Below, in pieces: positions 44,862 to 53,438 of a DNA stretch of 63,128 nucleotides. The stretch covers positions 1 to 63,128 of the forward strand of contig DATMQA010000010.1 of the NCBI GenBank assembly GCA_035566895.1, in the 5' to 3' direction. Positions within the stretch are counted from its first letter, which is position 1, and every line of letters starts with the position of its first letter. The translations under genes were made by a program, and so were the position numbers. This DNA comes from DATMQA01 sp035566895 (GTDB lineage: Bacteria > Verrucomicrobiota > Verrucomicrobiia > Limisphaerales > UBA8199). The notes beneath the pieces were generated by a model. That model did not search any database, was not told where the DNA came from, and worked only from the letters and a program-made list of their open reading frames with translations.

Positions 44862-44886
44862 TCAGTAATCAGTAATCAGTAATCAG
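44854..44886. repeat. CAGTAAT heptamer array spanning a stop codon
   Basis: Five near-identical copies (TCAGTAA register) cover 44854-44886. The first copies supply the last two codons and the TAA stop of the 469-aa gene. Confidence 0.88.
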
Positions 44887-44889
44887 GAG

Positions 44890-45774
44890 TCAGGACAGGG
44901 TAGACCTTCGACCCTTCTCTGCTTTTGCCGCGGGCTTGGTTTCTTTTGCCGCGGGCTTGCTCCCCCCGCCCGCGTTGTCCTGGGGCTCAAGGTTTTTAGC
45001 TTTCCCGATTTTAACCGCACCGACGAAAACCGCACCGGACTCGATCACGAGATTGGCCGCTTCGACGTTACCAAAGAGCCGGGCAGTGGGTTTGAGCAGG
45101 ACGGTGCCGGTTGCCTGGACATTGGCCGCGAGTTCACCGCCGATTTCAGCGCCGCCGAGGCGAAGCGTCTCGGGCCACGCGAAATGGTTGCCCGGCGGAA
45201 TCACCAGGCGCCCGGCGGTGAAGGTGCCCTTAATGTGGGCCGAGGAATGGATTTCCAGCGTATTCTCGGCGGCCAGCTTGCCAATCACGCGCCCTTTAAT
45301 GACGGCCTCGCCGACCAGGGAGTCGGTGTTGAGAATATATCCCTTTTCTTCGACCACCAGCCAGCCATGCGTGCGGAAGTTCTTGGAAACGGTTGAAGTG
45401 ATCCGATAGTCGCTGAGGTCCACATGCCCGCTGCAGCGTTTGCACATGGTCGAGGCAGCCGCCTTGGGGGCCTCCAATTCGGTGCCGCATTGGAAACAAC
45501 GGACTCGCTTCTGCTCGATGACCAGCTTCGAGGTCTTGGCCGTGGGATGCAGGGCCTCCTGAACTCGATAATGCTGCTGGCAATTCTTGCAAATGGTCGA
45601 GTAAGCCGTTCGCGGTTCCGGTTGTGAAAAACCACACCGGGGGCAGGTTACCTGGAGCGTATCCTGTTTCCGGGCGGGCACCGGTTTGATCGCGCCTTTT
45701 TCGGTTTTCGTTTTACGAGTGGCCGATTGGGCGCTGTCAGGCTTTTCCGGCCCGGATTTTTTGGTTTTTTCCAC
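44890..45774 (-). CDS. Bactofilin with two N-terminal zinc ribbons
   Basis: 294 aa. Residues 44-65 and 93-114 each hold a CxxC...CxxC zinc ribbon (C44/C47/C62/C65 and C93/C96/C111/C114). The bactofilin beta-helix follows from about 120 to 265 with repeated hydrophobic turns (for example GEAVIKGRVIGKLAAENTLEI and LFGNVEAANLVIESGAVFVG). The ends are basic and lysine-rich (AKAEKGRRS). Bactofilins polymerise without nucleotide into cytoskeletal filaments. The zinc ribbons are unusual and could bind nucleic acid or protein. A plain bactofilin gene lies 180 nt upstream on the same strand. Confidence 0.85.
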   Translation of the reverse strand: MEKTKKSGPEKPDSAQSATRKTKTEKGAIKPVPARKQDTLQVTCPRCGFSQPEPRTAYSTICKNCQQHYRVQEALHPTAKTSKLVIEQKRVRCFQCGTELEAPKAAASTMCKRCSGHVDLSDYRITSTVSKNFRTHGWLVVEEKGYILNTDSLVGEAVIKGRVIGKLAAENTLEIHSSAHIKGTFTAGRLVIPPGNHFAWPETLRLGGAEIGGELAANVQATGTVLLKPTARLFGNVEAANLVIESGAVFVGAVKIGKAKNLEPQDNAGGGSKPAAKETKPAAKAEKGRRSTLS

Positions 45775-45784
45775 GAGAGACTGC

Positions 45785-45845
45785 GTGACGTGATGCGTGA
45801 TGCGTGATGCGTGAAACGCGAAACGTGAAAGGTAAAACGCGGCGC
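45785..45845. repeat. GCGTGAT heptamer and ACGTGAAA word arrays
   Basis: GTGATGC heptamers (three) merge into GCGTGAAA/GCGAAAC/ACGTGAAAG units between the two bactofilin genes. A further block at about 45862-45890 (TTCACGCATCACACATCGCG) is partly the reverse complement, giving an imperfect palindrome. Confidence 0.82.
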
Positions 45846-45954
45846 GCTGTATGGGGTCCTTTCATGTTCACGCATCACACATCGCGTTCCCCCCAACCCC
45901 GGTGGCGGCTGGATACATTTTCCCCTGGCCGCCCTTGACCCGAGAGCCCAGGAA

Positions 45955-46365
45955 TTACAGACCCGGCGCTTTGGCCGGCGGGACTTTTGGCGATTCGCCA
46001 CGGGGCTGCGGGGCGGGCGCGACTTTATTGGGATTGACCTCGCACTTGCCGACAAACGTGACGCCCTCCTCGATGACCAATTTGGGCGAACGCACGTCCC
46101 CGAACATTTCGCTCTTGGCCTTGATCTCGATTTTCTCCTTGGCAATGATGTTGCCATTGAGCTTCCCGCGAACCACGACCGAACCCGCGTCAATGTTTCC
46201 CTTGAGGACCGCGTTGTCGCCCAGATTGAGGGCGCCATCGGAATTAATATCGCCCTCCAGTTTTCCATCAAAGGTCAGTTCGCCGGAAAACTTGAGGATG
46301 CCCTTGACCTCGACGTCCGAGTTGAGAGTGTTTTTCGCACCATTGTTGTTATTTGCAACGTTCAT
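45955..46365 (-). CDS. Bactofilin (polymer-forming cytoskeletal protein)
   Basis: 136 aa, the standard length. A short Asn-rich lead (MNVANNNNGAKNTLN) precedes the beta-helix core from about 18 to 112. Repeating units are GILKFSGELTFDGKLEGDINSDG, LGDNAVLKGNIDAGSVVVRG and FGDVRSPKLVIEEGVTFVG (located only). The tail is proline-rich. Filaments of this family support cell shape and localise cell-wall enzymes. The neighbouring zinc-ribbon bactofilin may co-assemble with it, by inference from tandem location. Confidence 0.92.
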   Translation of the reverse strand: MNVANNNNGAKNTLNSDVEVKGILKFSGELTFDGKLEGDINSDGALNLGDNAVLKGNIDAGSVVVRGKLNGNIIAKEKIEIKAKSEMFGDVRSPKLVIEEGVTFVGKCEVNPNKVAPAPQPRGESPKVPPAKAPGL

Positions 46366-46582
46366 AACGAGTCACTGTGAGTTTTTTTATCTGGCTTCTA
46401 TTCAAGCCTAGTAAAGCGGATCGCGGGGACAAGTCAATGCTCGAAGACGATCCCAGGTTTTTCCTAGGGAGTTGGTCCTTTGGAGCCCGGTGTAGCAGCC
46501 GACGTAACGAGGCTCAAATTGGGGGCATCTTTGGCATAGATCAGAGCCTCCTTGCGTCGGCGGCTACAATGAAGGTGCGCTT

Positions 46583-47347
46583 TTAGCAGATCTGCTGCTT
46601 TTTCAATGTCCGAATCCGGTCGCGCAACCGGGCCGCCTGCTCAAATTCCTGCCGTTCGATCGCCCGTTGCATTTGATGCTCCAACTGCTCCACTTCGGAC
46701 AATGGCCGGTTGCGTTGGATTTGGGCCGCCAATTCGCGCAACGCCGTTAGCGACCGCTCGCGCTCGAACTGAAAGGTTTCGTCATCTATTTCCTCCAGTC
46801 CTTCGATCTTTTGGATCGCCTCATGGGCGATTTGAAGCGCCTGGTCGTAGGCGTGCTTGTCGAGCTGGAGCATCACCCCGGCGCTTGAGTTGACCCGGAT
46901 GATATACGGCCGCCATTTCTCGAGGAACACCCGGTCTTCCTCCCGCCGGGCGTACCGGCGCACCAGATCAAACACCTGCAAATTGCGCGCCGTGTCGCGT
47001 ATCGTCCGCACCCAGTCCTTGAGTTGAAACAGCCGCACGTAACGGAAATAGTAGAGGGTGCCCTCGTTGAACAGCTCGCCACACTCCCGCGGGCTCAATT
47101 TGAACCCGGCTTCCTTGCCGTTGCGCCGGGCCAGTTCGAGCCGTTCGAGGCAATAATGCAAGGCCGATTCCATCCCATGCGGGCGCGCCCCATCAGGGCG
47201 TCCCTCAACCTCATGTTGCTCGAGGCCCACCGGTGTTCGCACCTGGAGAATCTCCCGCCCGTCGTCGCCCTGGGTAATGCGCGCGTCGTTCTCCGGGTCA
47301 TAGGGCCAACTTTCCAGGATTCTCCGCAGGTCCACCGATGCGCTCAT
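46583..47347 (-). CDS. UVR-motif protein (UvrB/UvrC interaction helix at C-terminus)
   Basis: 254 aa. The last 35 residues (VEQLEHQMQRAIERQEFEQAARLRDRI..) are a UVR motif, the helical hairpin by which UvrB and UvrC, and also McsA/ClpC adaptors, pair with partners. The zinc CxxC motifs of McsA are missing, so it is not McsA. The upstream body (1-200) is soluble, mostly helical, and carries LNxGxLYYFRYVRLFQLKDW and ARNLQVFDLVRRYARREEDRVFLEKWRPYI. It is not a nuclease. The role is likely as an adaptor, but unassigned. Confidence 0.78.
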   Translation of the reverse strand: MSASVDLRRILESWPYDPENDARITQGDDGREILQVRTPVGLEQHEVEGRPDGARPHGMESALHYCLERLELARRNGKEAGFKLSPRECGELFNEGTLYYFRYVRLFQLKDWVRTIRDTARNLQVFDLVRRYARREEDRVFLEKWRPYIIRVNSSAGVMLQLDKHAYDQALQIAHEAIQKIEGLEEIDDETFQFERERSLTALRELAAQIQRNRPLSEVEQLEHQMQRAIERQEFEQAARLRDRIRTLKKQQIC

Positions 47348-47573
47348 ACTCTGTTTATACTATGGGCCTTTCCTGTCCACATTCAATGGCAGGATTTCGG
47401 AGGTTCTTGTGCAACCGGCCGGAGAATATTTATATCCAATCGGCCAGGCTGAACGAGCGGCCGCTGAACCACTGTTGGTTTGAGCATGCCGAGCTTGTCA
47501 AAGGCGGCAAGTTGGAAATCGAGCCCGGGCCGGAACCGAACAAAGAGTGGGATTGGGCGGCATCACGCCGCCA

Positions 47574-48815
47574 TTATCCCGCCAGCCGAGCCAGCGTCAG
47601 CGCGAGCACCTCGGCTCCGCGCTGAATCTGCTCCGGGGAGGAGTATTCGTCAGGTCGATGGCTGACCCCGCCACGGCACGGAATGAAAATCATCGCCGTC
47701 GGACTGACCTGGGCCATGAACAGCGAGTCATGATAGGCGCGGCTGATCATTTTTTTGGCAGGCAATCCGAGTTCGGCGCAAACCCCGGCGATCGTCTCAA
47801 CGATGCGCGAGTCGCAGAGCGCGGGCGCATCCGCATTCAGGCGCTCCAACTGGAGGGTCACCCCCCGGCGTCGGCAGATTTCGGCGGCCGCCTGTTCGAT
47901 GCGCGCCAGGGCGGCGTCGCGCGTCGCAAGCTCGGTGTCGCGAAAATCAATCTCAAGGTATGCACGGCATGGCACACTATTGACTGCGCCCGGCTCGATG
48001 CGGAAAACGCCCGTGGTCCCGACCGTATCCGCGCTGCCGCTGGTCAGGGCGGTTCTTTCGACCGCCAGGGCCAGCTCCGCGCCGGCGAGTAAGGCGTCGT
48101 GCCGGTGCGGCATCAACATCCCGCCGGCATGTCCCCCAACCCCGGTCAATTGCGCGCGCAAAGTGCTGGGCGCGGCGATCTTCTCGACTACCCCAATCGG
48201 AATGTTCTCCTGTTCGAGCAAAGGCCCTTGTTCGATGTGCAGTTCGACGAACGCTGAATAATAGCCGGGTGGCAGCCGAACCTGCCGCAAGGCCTGTCCC
48301 GCCAGACCGGCCGCCGCCCGCAGTTCTTCCAACGATTTTCCCTCCGAATCACGAAAAGAGCCGGCCTTTTCAAGCGAAAGTGCGCCCGCCAAGAGCCGGC
48401 TGCCGAGACACCCGATGCCAAACCGGGTCGGCTCTTCGGCGGTGAAGATAAGAAGTTCAATGCCCGCTTTCGGTTGGAACCCGCTTTGCTTCAGTGCGCG
48501 GATGGCTTCAAGAGCGCCCAGCACGCCGACCACGCCGTCGTATCGGCCCGCGTTGGGAATGGCGTCGATATGGGAACCGGTGCCCACCGGGGGAGCGCCG
48601 GCATCCCGGCCAGGCCAGCGGGCGAACATATTCCCTACGGCGTCCTCGTGTAGCGCCAACCCGCTTTGACGACAGAGATCCTTTACATAGGCCCGGGCCC
48701 GGAGATCGGCTTCAGAGAACAGGACGCGCGTGACCACCGGCGGCGGTTCTTGAGAAATCAGCGCCAGCTCATCCAACTGCTGTCGCAAACGGGCAATATC
48801 GATTTGCAATTTCAC
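47574..48815 (-). CDS. M20-family hydantoinase/carbamoylase-type amidohydrolase (allantoate amidohydrolase-like)
   Basis: 413 aa. Binuclear-zinc peptidase-like amidase. Metal-binding His-Asp pairs appear as GTGSHIDAIPNAGRYDG (about 75-92) and the glutamates in FTAEEPTRFG (about 127-136). The dimerisation/lid block follows at about 210-330, with ELHIEQGPLLEQENIPIGVVE and GVGGHAGG. The C-terminal AYHDSLFMA and FIPCRGGVSHRP complete the active site. It lies downstream of the purine operon, 115 nt from allE, with a strong hairpin between. Substrate options are allantoate, ureidoglycolate and N-carbamoyl-beta-alanine. The second and third copies are at 51143 and 55327. Confidence 0.88.
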   Translation of the reverse strand: MKLQIDIARLRQQLDELALISQEPPPVVTRVLFSEADLRARAYVKDLCRQSGLALHEDAVGNMFARWPGRDAGAPPVGTGSHIDAIPNAGRYDGVVGVLGALEAIRALKQSGFQPKAGIELLIFTAEEPTRFGIGCLGSRLLAGALSLEKAGSFRDSEGKSLEELRAAAGLAGQALRQVRLPPGYYSAFVELHIEQGPLLEQENIPIGVVEKIAAPSTLRAQLTGVGGHAGGMLMPHRHDALLAGAELALAVERTALTSGSADTVGTTGVFRIEPGAVNSVPCRAYLEIDFRDTELATRDAALARIEQAAAEICRRRGVTLQLERLNADAPALCDSRIVETIAGVCAELGLPAKKMISRAYHDSLFMAQVSPTAMIFIPCRGGVSHRPDEYSSPEQIQRGAEVLALTLARLAG

Positions 48816-48880
48816 TCGGTGGCAGCCTGGTTTGGATGTGCTTTGAAAGGAAAAACACGAGAGCGTTGTGGTCTCATTAA

Positions 48881-48900
48881 CACCCCGCTACAGCGGGGTG
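48881..48900. terminator. Perfect hairpin CACCCCGCT-AC-AGCGGGGTG
   Basis: A 9-bp GC-rich stem with a 2-nt loop lies between the allE-like gene and the following amidohydrolase gene on the minus strand. It lacks a clear U-tract, so it could be an intercistronic REP-like hairpin or a weak terminator. Confidence 0.4.
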
Positions 48901-48930
48901 GAGGTACAATCTGAAAACAGTTCTCTTTTC

Positions 48931-49677
48931 TCAAACCAAGGGTGCCCGGTTCACGTCTTTATAATAGATATAGCTGGCCGGCGTTTTGCCCATTGCGACG
49001 AACCATTGCGGACAATAAGGGGCCATCCAGATCACATCGCCGGACTGAACCGGGTGCCAGTCTGAATCGAGCCGGTACACGCCTTGTCCTTTCAACATTA
49101 CCAGGCCGTGTTCCATGATGTGGCTTTCGACAAACGGCAAGGTTGCGCCGGATTGATAGGTGAAGATGTTGACGGCCATGTCGAACTCAGGTTTGTCCGG
49201 CAAGAGCACCTGGAGCCGGGCATCTTCATTTCCCAGAAAAGGCTGGCCGGGGACATCTTTTTCGGAGCCCACCAGCAGGGCCGGGATGGCCGCGCCCGCC
49301 AGGGGTTGAAAACGTTTTTGAAAAATGAGAAGCTGGGTCCCCTCCTGGGCCTTGCTGAAATGAAAATCATTGCCGGGCGGAATGTAGGCGTAGCTGCCCG
49401 TCGCCAACTCGACCCGTTTGCCCGCGAGCTGCGCGGCGCATTTCCCGGCGAGGATATAGACCAAGAATTCAAGCGAGCCGGTGTGGCCTCGACCTTCGCC
49501 CGCTTTTTGAAAGGCGATCAACAACTGGCAAAATTTGGCGCCCATCCCTTCCGAAATTTGCACGATGCAAACCGCGTCGCGCCAGCCCGGCAGACAACTC
49601 GGCACAAACCCTGACGGTGTTCGCAGCACGTAGCGTTCTTTTACCACATCCCGTGTAAACCCAAAGAGCTCGTTCAT
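48931..49677 (-). CDS. allE: (S)-ureidoglycine aminohydrolase
   Basis: 248 aa bicupin. It releases ammonia from (S)-ureidoglycine, giving ureidoglycolate, after allantoate has been opened. The C-terminal cupin shows the Mn-binding set ESHIMEHGLVMLKGQGVYRL (about 180-200) and the family-specific GDVIWMAPYCPQWF (about 212-226). The N-terminal cupin holds GHTGSLEFLVYILAGK. The ATG overlaps the stop of allB as ATGA at 49674-49677, so the gene is the last of a five-gene coupled series. Its length matches the family. Confidence 0.93.
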   Translation of the reverse strand: MNELFGFTRDVVKERYVLRTPSGFVPSCLPGWRDAVCIVQISEGMGAKFCQLLIAFQKAGEGRGHTGSLEFLVYILAGKCAAQLAGKRVELATGSYAYIPPGNDFHFSKAQEGTQLLIFQKRFQPLAGAAIPALLVGSEKDVPGQPFLGNEDARLQVLLPDKPEFDMAVNIFTYQSGATLPFVESHIMEHGLVMLKGQGVYRLDSDWHPVQSGDVIWMAPYCPQWFVAMGKTPASYIYYKDVNRAPLV

Positions 49678-51146
49678 TTGACCGGTTTTACCAAGTGTCC
49701 TAACGGTTTCGCCACGATTTTGCCATCTCGAAATACGGTCTGCCCGCGCAGCATTGTTCGCACGACCCGCCCCTGCAGCCGGCGGCGGAGGTAAGGTGTT
49801 TGCGCATGCCGATAAAGCAAATCCTCGGTCCGAATCTCCAAGCTCTGTGCCAAATCCACTAAGACAATGTCAGTGTCTGCGCCCACGGCAATTCGGCCCT
49901 TGGCTTTCGGCAGCTTGAAACGCCGGGCGACATGCTCCGAAAGGAGGCGCGCGAACAGGCAGAGACCCGGAGGACTCTGGGGCAAGGCGCACGGCGTCTC
50001 CTTCTCGTTCTCGTCCTCGTGCTCGATCTGCCGTTCTGCGGCGGAAACCGAGAACGAGGAGGAGGAAACACGCGCATTGCCGCCGCGTCCCTGTTCGTCG
50101 GATAGAGCCGTCAGCAACAGAGGCAACGTATGCTGCACGCTCGAAATCCCGCCCCAGACCTTGAAAAAGTCGGCTCCTTGTTTCATTTCCGGCGGCGACG
50201 GTGAATGATCCGAGCCGACGGTATCAATTTCGCCCGCCAGCAAACATTTCCAAAGCTCGTCCTGCTCGCTCTTCGAACGGAGGGGTGGCGCGCACTTGGC
50301 CATCGGTCCGATCCGCTCCATGTCTTGCGCTGTCAGAAGCAGATAGTGCGGGCAGGTTTCGCAGGATACCTTGACCCCCCGCCGGCGTGCCTCGGCAATC
50401 AGCCGGATGGCCGCGCCGCAGCTAACGTGCACCACGTGCAACTCGCAACCGGTTTCCCCGGCCAGGTCCAACGCGCGACCGATAGCCTCGAGCTCCGCTT
50501 CCACTGGACGCGTCTCCAAAAAATCGCAAACTGAGGTCCGGCCCGCCGCGATGTACTGCTGGGCAAGTTGGCGCGTCATTGCCTCGCTCTCGGCATGAAC
50601 GGCGACTGGCAAGCCCAGGCGCGCCGCCCGCTTCATCCCCTCGCGCAGCGTGCGGTCGTCCACCTGGGAGAAATCGTCGATGCCGCTGTTGCACATGAAC
50701 GCTTTGAATCCGATCACGCCGCACTCGGCCAATTCTTCGAGCCGGTCAAGATTTCCGGGCACCAGCCCGCCCCAGAACGCAAAATCGACGAGCGATTTAT
50801 TTTGAGCCGCTTGCAACTTCAGCATGAAACTTTCCCGGTCAATGGTGGGCGGGTGCGCATTGAGCGGCATGTCGAAAAAGAGCGTCCCTCCTCCGGCGGC
50901 CAGCGCCCGCGAGCCGGTTTCCAGCCCCTCCCACTGTGCGCGGCCAGGTTCGTTGAAATGGACGTGGGCGTCGATGACCCCTGGAAACAGGTGCAGGCCG
51001 CTGGCATCGATCTCCTCCCGGCAGTCGCCTGCCAAGCCAGGAGCGAACGCCACGAGTTTGCCACTATCAATGCCCAGGTCTGCCGGCACCAAGCCGTCCG
51101 CCGTTACTACCGTTGCCCCTCGGATTATTGTTTCAAATCCGCTCAT
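49674..51146 (-). CDS. allB: Allantoinase, with in-frame repeat insertion
   Basis: 490 aa. It hydrolyses allantoin to allantoate. Amidohydrolase metal ligands are visible: GVIDAHVHFNEPG, the carbamylated-Lys site GFKAFM, VHAESE, HVVHVS and GSDHSPSP. Allantoinases are usually about 450 aa. Residues about 350-390 here are an extra low-complexity stretch (VSSSSFSVSAAERQIEHEDENEK) that coincides with an imperfect palindrome (49998-50013 versus 50049-50064, 15 of 16 matches) of CTCGTTCTCG-type words. The reading frame is preserved. It overlaps both neighbours by 4 nt. Confidence 0.93.
   Translation of the reverse strand: MSGFETIIRGATVVTADGLVPADLGIDSGKLVAFAPGLAGDCREEIDASGLHLFPGVIDAHVHFNEPGRAQWEGLETGSRALAAGGGTLFFDMPLNAHPPTIDRESFMLKLQAAQNKSLVDFAFWGGLVPGNLDRLEELAECGVIGFKAFMCNSGIDDFSQVDDRTLREGMKRAARLGLPVAVHAESEAMTRQLAQQYIAAGRTSVCDFLETRPVEAELEAIGRALDLAGETGCELHVVHVSCGAAIRLIAEARRRGVKVSCETCPHYLLLTAQDMERIGPMAKCAPPLRSKSEQDELWKCLLAGEIDTVGSDHSPSPPEMKQGADFFKVWGGISSVQHTLPLLLTALSDEQGRGGNARVSSSSFSVSAAERQIEHEDENEKETPCALPQSPPGLCLFARLLSEHVARRFKLPKAKGRIAVGADTDIVLVDLAQSLEIRTEDLLYRHAQTPYLRRRLQGRVVRTMLRGQTVFRDGKIVAKPLGHLVKPVK
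49998..50064. repeat. CTCGTTCTCG-type palindrome inside allB
   Basis: CTCCTTCTCGTTCTCG (49998-50013) pairs with CGAGAACGAGGAGGAG (50049-50064) at 15 of 16 positions around a 35-nt loop. The element lies within the coding sequence without breaking the frame. Confidence 0.78.
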
Positions 51147-52462
51147 GTCCCGTGTGCGTGGGTTTTCCCTATGGCGCCACTGGACCCTGCCGCTTGCCTT
51201 GCGAGTAAAGCCAGGAACTCGCTCATTACCTGCAGGGCTACCCGAACATCCTGAATTTTTACGGACTCGGCCGGATGATGGCTCACTCCACCCTTGCAGC
51301 GAATGAATAGCATTGCTACGGGCGTAATTTTAGCCATCACCGCGGCGTCGTGGCCCGCTCCGCTTGGCAGAGCGAGCACCCTCCGCTGGTGCCGGAGCAC
51401 CGAGCGCTTTAAAAAAACCGAGAGCCCAGGAGAACACGGCACCGCCGGTGTCTGTTGAACCAGTCGCACCGAACCCTTTACGCCACGCACGGCGCTGATT
51501 CGCCGGGCCAGAGTCCGCAGGCGCTGCCGGGCAGCCTTCCTCATGGAATCTTTCTGGTGCCGTACATCCAGGGTCAACTCGACCGCGCCGGGAATGACGT
51601 TGCTGGCGTTCGGCTCGGCCTGGATTTGTCCGACGGTCGCCACCAGGCCGGCGTTTCCGCGAGCCTCTTTCTCTACGGCCAGGATGAACTCGGCGGCGGC
51701 GCATAAAGCATCGCGCCGCGAGCGCATGGGCGTGGTCCCGGCGTGGCCGGCGTGGCCGGTGAAAATTATTTTGAACCGGCTTTGGCCGGCGATAGCCGTC
51801 ACGATGCCGAGGGCCAGTCTTTGCTGTTCAAGCACAGGTCCCTGCTCGATATGAGCTTCGAGATAGCCAAGCAGCCGCCTGGAGTCGAACCGCGCCTGGT
51901 TCAGTTTGTCCGGGTTCCCACCGAACCTTCGGATCGCTTCAGCCATAGATACGCCGGCCGCATCCTTCCGTTTTAAATCCGATGCCCCCAAAGTCCCCGC
52001 CATCGCGCGGCTGCCCAAGCAGGCGCTCTGGTACCGGACGCCCTCTTCATCGGCGAAACCGACGACTTCGAGCGCAAACGGCAACCTTGTCGGCTTCCGT
52101 TTTAACTGTTCCACACAAGCGATCGCCAAAACTACTCCCAACATCCCGTCGAATTTTCCCGCGTTCCGGACCGTGTCCAAATGCGAGCCGAGCACGAAGA
52201 CCTTCTGGATCTTTGATTTTTGATTTTTGATTTTTGATTTCGAACGAGATGTCGAGTAGTGCCCGAGCAGATTCCCAACAGGATCTTCGCGCACCGCCAG
52301 GCCGGCTTGCCGCATCCAGCGAGCGACCAGGTCATTGGCTCGGCGCATTGCCGGCGAACAGAAGGTGCGCATTAATCGGCCCGGTTCATCGGTAATTCGC
52401 CCCAGCATCTCGATGCGGGACATTACGACTTTTGCCAGGTCTTTCACTTGCCCCTGCCTCAA
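51143..52462 (-). CDS. allC: Allantoate amidohydrolase, with word-array insertion
   Basis: 439 aa from TTG 52462, whose codon overlaps the upstream stop (TTGA). A GTG (52447) and ATG 52423 are alternatives. An M20-type zinc amidase: VLGSHLDTVRNAGKFDGMLG (about 88-107), VVGFADEEGVRYQ, AHIEQGPVLEQQ, HAGHAGTTPM and RCKGGVSHHP are the metal and lid motifs. Residues about 72-86 (SKSKIKNQKSKIQK) just before the first metal motif are translated from a TTTTTGA heptamer array and are absent from ordinary family members. Its operon position after HIU hydrolase and before allantoinase supports allantoate as substrate, though ureidoglycolate is possible. Confidence 0.88.
   Translation of the reverse strand: MRQGQVKDLAKVVMSRIEMLGRITDEPGRLMRTFCSPAMRRANDLVARWMRQAGLAVREDPVGNLLGHYSTSRSKSKIKNQKSKIQKVFVLGSHLDTVRNAGKFDGMLGVVLAIACVEQLKRKPTRLPFALEVVGFADEEGVRYQSACLGSRAMAGTLGASDLKRKDAAGVSMAEAIRRFGGNPDKLNQARFDSRRLLGYLEAHIEQGPVLEQQRLALGIVTAIAGQSRFKIIFTGHAGHAGTTPMRSRRDALCAAAEFILAVEKEARGNAGLVATVGQIQAEPNASNVIPGAVELTLDVRHQKDSMRKAARQRLRTLARRISAVRGVKGSVRLVQQTPAVPCSPGLSVFLKRSVLRHQRRVLALPSGAGHDAAVMAKITPVAMLFIRCKGGVSHHPAESVKIQDVRVALQVMSEFLALLARQAAGSSGAIGKTHAHGT
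52208..52245. repeat. TTTTTGA heptamer array inside the allC-like gene
   Basis: Four to five heptamers (TTTTTGA, with TTTCGA at one edge) lie inside the coding sequence. They add about 14 lysine/serine-rich residues without a frameshift. Confidence 0.85.
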
Positions 52463-52851
52463 CTGCCCCTATAGGTACTGTAAGCCCAAGGCGAACAGAG
52501 CAGCGGCACGTGGAACGAGGCGCCGGCGTCAGCGATCCCAAAGCGCACCGGCACTTTATCCAAAAATCGGGCCTTGGTTGAGACTGGCGCTTTGCCATCG
52601 AAATAATCACCAACGAAGAAAACCAGCTCATACTGGCCCGCCACAAACTCGGGCCCCGTAAGCAATGGTTGTTCGGTCCGGCCATCCGCGTTCGTTCGCA
52701 CGGTTTTAAGCAGCTTTCGATCTGGCTCGGAGAGCAACCAGAGCTCGATTTGCAAGTTGCGCGCCGGACAGCCATGAGCGGTGTCCAAAACATGCGTTGT
52801 GAGTTTGCCGGGCACGAACGGGAGTGTAGGTAAAACGCTGGAGAGAATCAA
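52459..52851 (-). CDS. uraH: 5-hydroxyisourate hydrolase (transthyretin-like)
   Basis: 130 aa from TTG 52851, overlapping uraD as TTGA. An internal GTG at 52815 (VPGKLTTHVLD) would give the usual family N-terminus and about 118 aa. It hydrolyses 5-hydroxyisourate, the uricase product, to OHCU. Signatures are KLTTHVLDTAHG (His at the active site), the Arg-containing VRTNADGRT, and the C-terminal YRGS, which is diagnostic for HIUase over transthyretin. There is no signal peptide. It is co-directional and coupled with uraD and the allC-like gene. Confidence 0.94.
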   Translation of the reverse strand: MILSSVLPTLPFVPGKLTTHVLDTAHGCPARNLQIELWLLSEPDRKLLKTVRTNADGRTEQPLLTGPEFVAGQYELVFFVGDYFDGKAPVSTKARFLDKVPVRFGIADAGASFHVPLLCSPWAYSTYRGS

Positions 52852-53372
52852 ATCTTGATGAGGTCTTGCAACCGCAGCCAGGCGATTTTGCCAATCTCCA
52901 CCAATGCCGTTTCAATTTCCTGGGCGCATGAATGCTGCAACCGAGGAGTGAACCCGGCTAAAATCGCTTCCTTTTTGTTGAGCCGGGCGCAAATCACAAA
53001 TGGGAATCCAAATTTCTTCCAGTACTCCCGGTTGTGCTGCTGAAACAGGGCGATTTCCTGAGGTGTCAGCCGGTCCAGGCCCGCACTGGCCTGCTCGCGC
53101 GCCGAGGCAGAGGTCAGCGTCCCCGCCAAGGCCGCTCGGCCAACCAAATCCGGGTGGGCGCGGAGGAGGTCGAGTTTTTTTGATTCGTCCAACTGAGCAA
53201 CGGTTTCACAAAGCGAGGCATGCAAATTTTCCAGGTTGGCAAATGGCCGCTTCGTCCAGGTTGCCTCGGCAATCCACGGCGAATGCTCGAAAACCGGGCC
53301 AATCACTCGAACAAATTCCTCCTGCTTCAGGTGGTTCAACTGCGAGATACAGCATTTTTTATCCGTGTCCAT
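52848..53372 (-). CDS. uraD: OHCU decarboxylase
   Basis: 174 aa. It converts 2-oxo-4-hydroxy-4-carboxy-5-ureidoimidazoline to S-allantoin, the third step from urate. Family motifs are visible: LLRAHPDLVGRAALAG (catalytic His, about 69-84), a Ser/Glu block SASAREQASAGL, and FGFPFVICARLNKKE (about 128-142). Start ATG 53370-53372 lies within the ATCCGTGTCC decamer array, whose reverse complement supplies the first codons (MDTDKK). It is the first gene of the minus-strand purine operon and is divergent from uricase. Confidence 0.93.
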   Translation of the reverse strand: MDTDKKCCISQLNHLKQEEFVRVIGPVFEHSPWIAEATWTKRPFANLENLHASLCETVAQLDESKKLDLLRAHPDLVGRAALAGTLTSASAREQASAGLDRLTPQEIALFQQHNREYWKKFGFPFVICARLNKKEAILAGFTPRLQHSCAQEIETALVEIGKIAWLRLQDLIKI

Positions 53373-53393
53373 CCGTGTTCATCTGTGGTTAAT
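53361..53393. repeat. ATCCGTGTCC decamer array at the uraD start
   Basis: Three decamers (ATCCGTGTCC, ATCCGTGTTC, ATCTGTGGTT) cover the start codon of uraD and part of the 66-nt divergent region between uraD and uricase. Confidence 0.8.
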
Positions 53394-53438
53394 TTAGTGC
53401 TTTCTGTAACCTACCGGGGCGCATACAAAAAGCGAACC

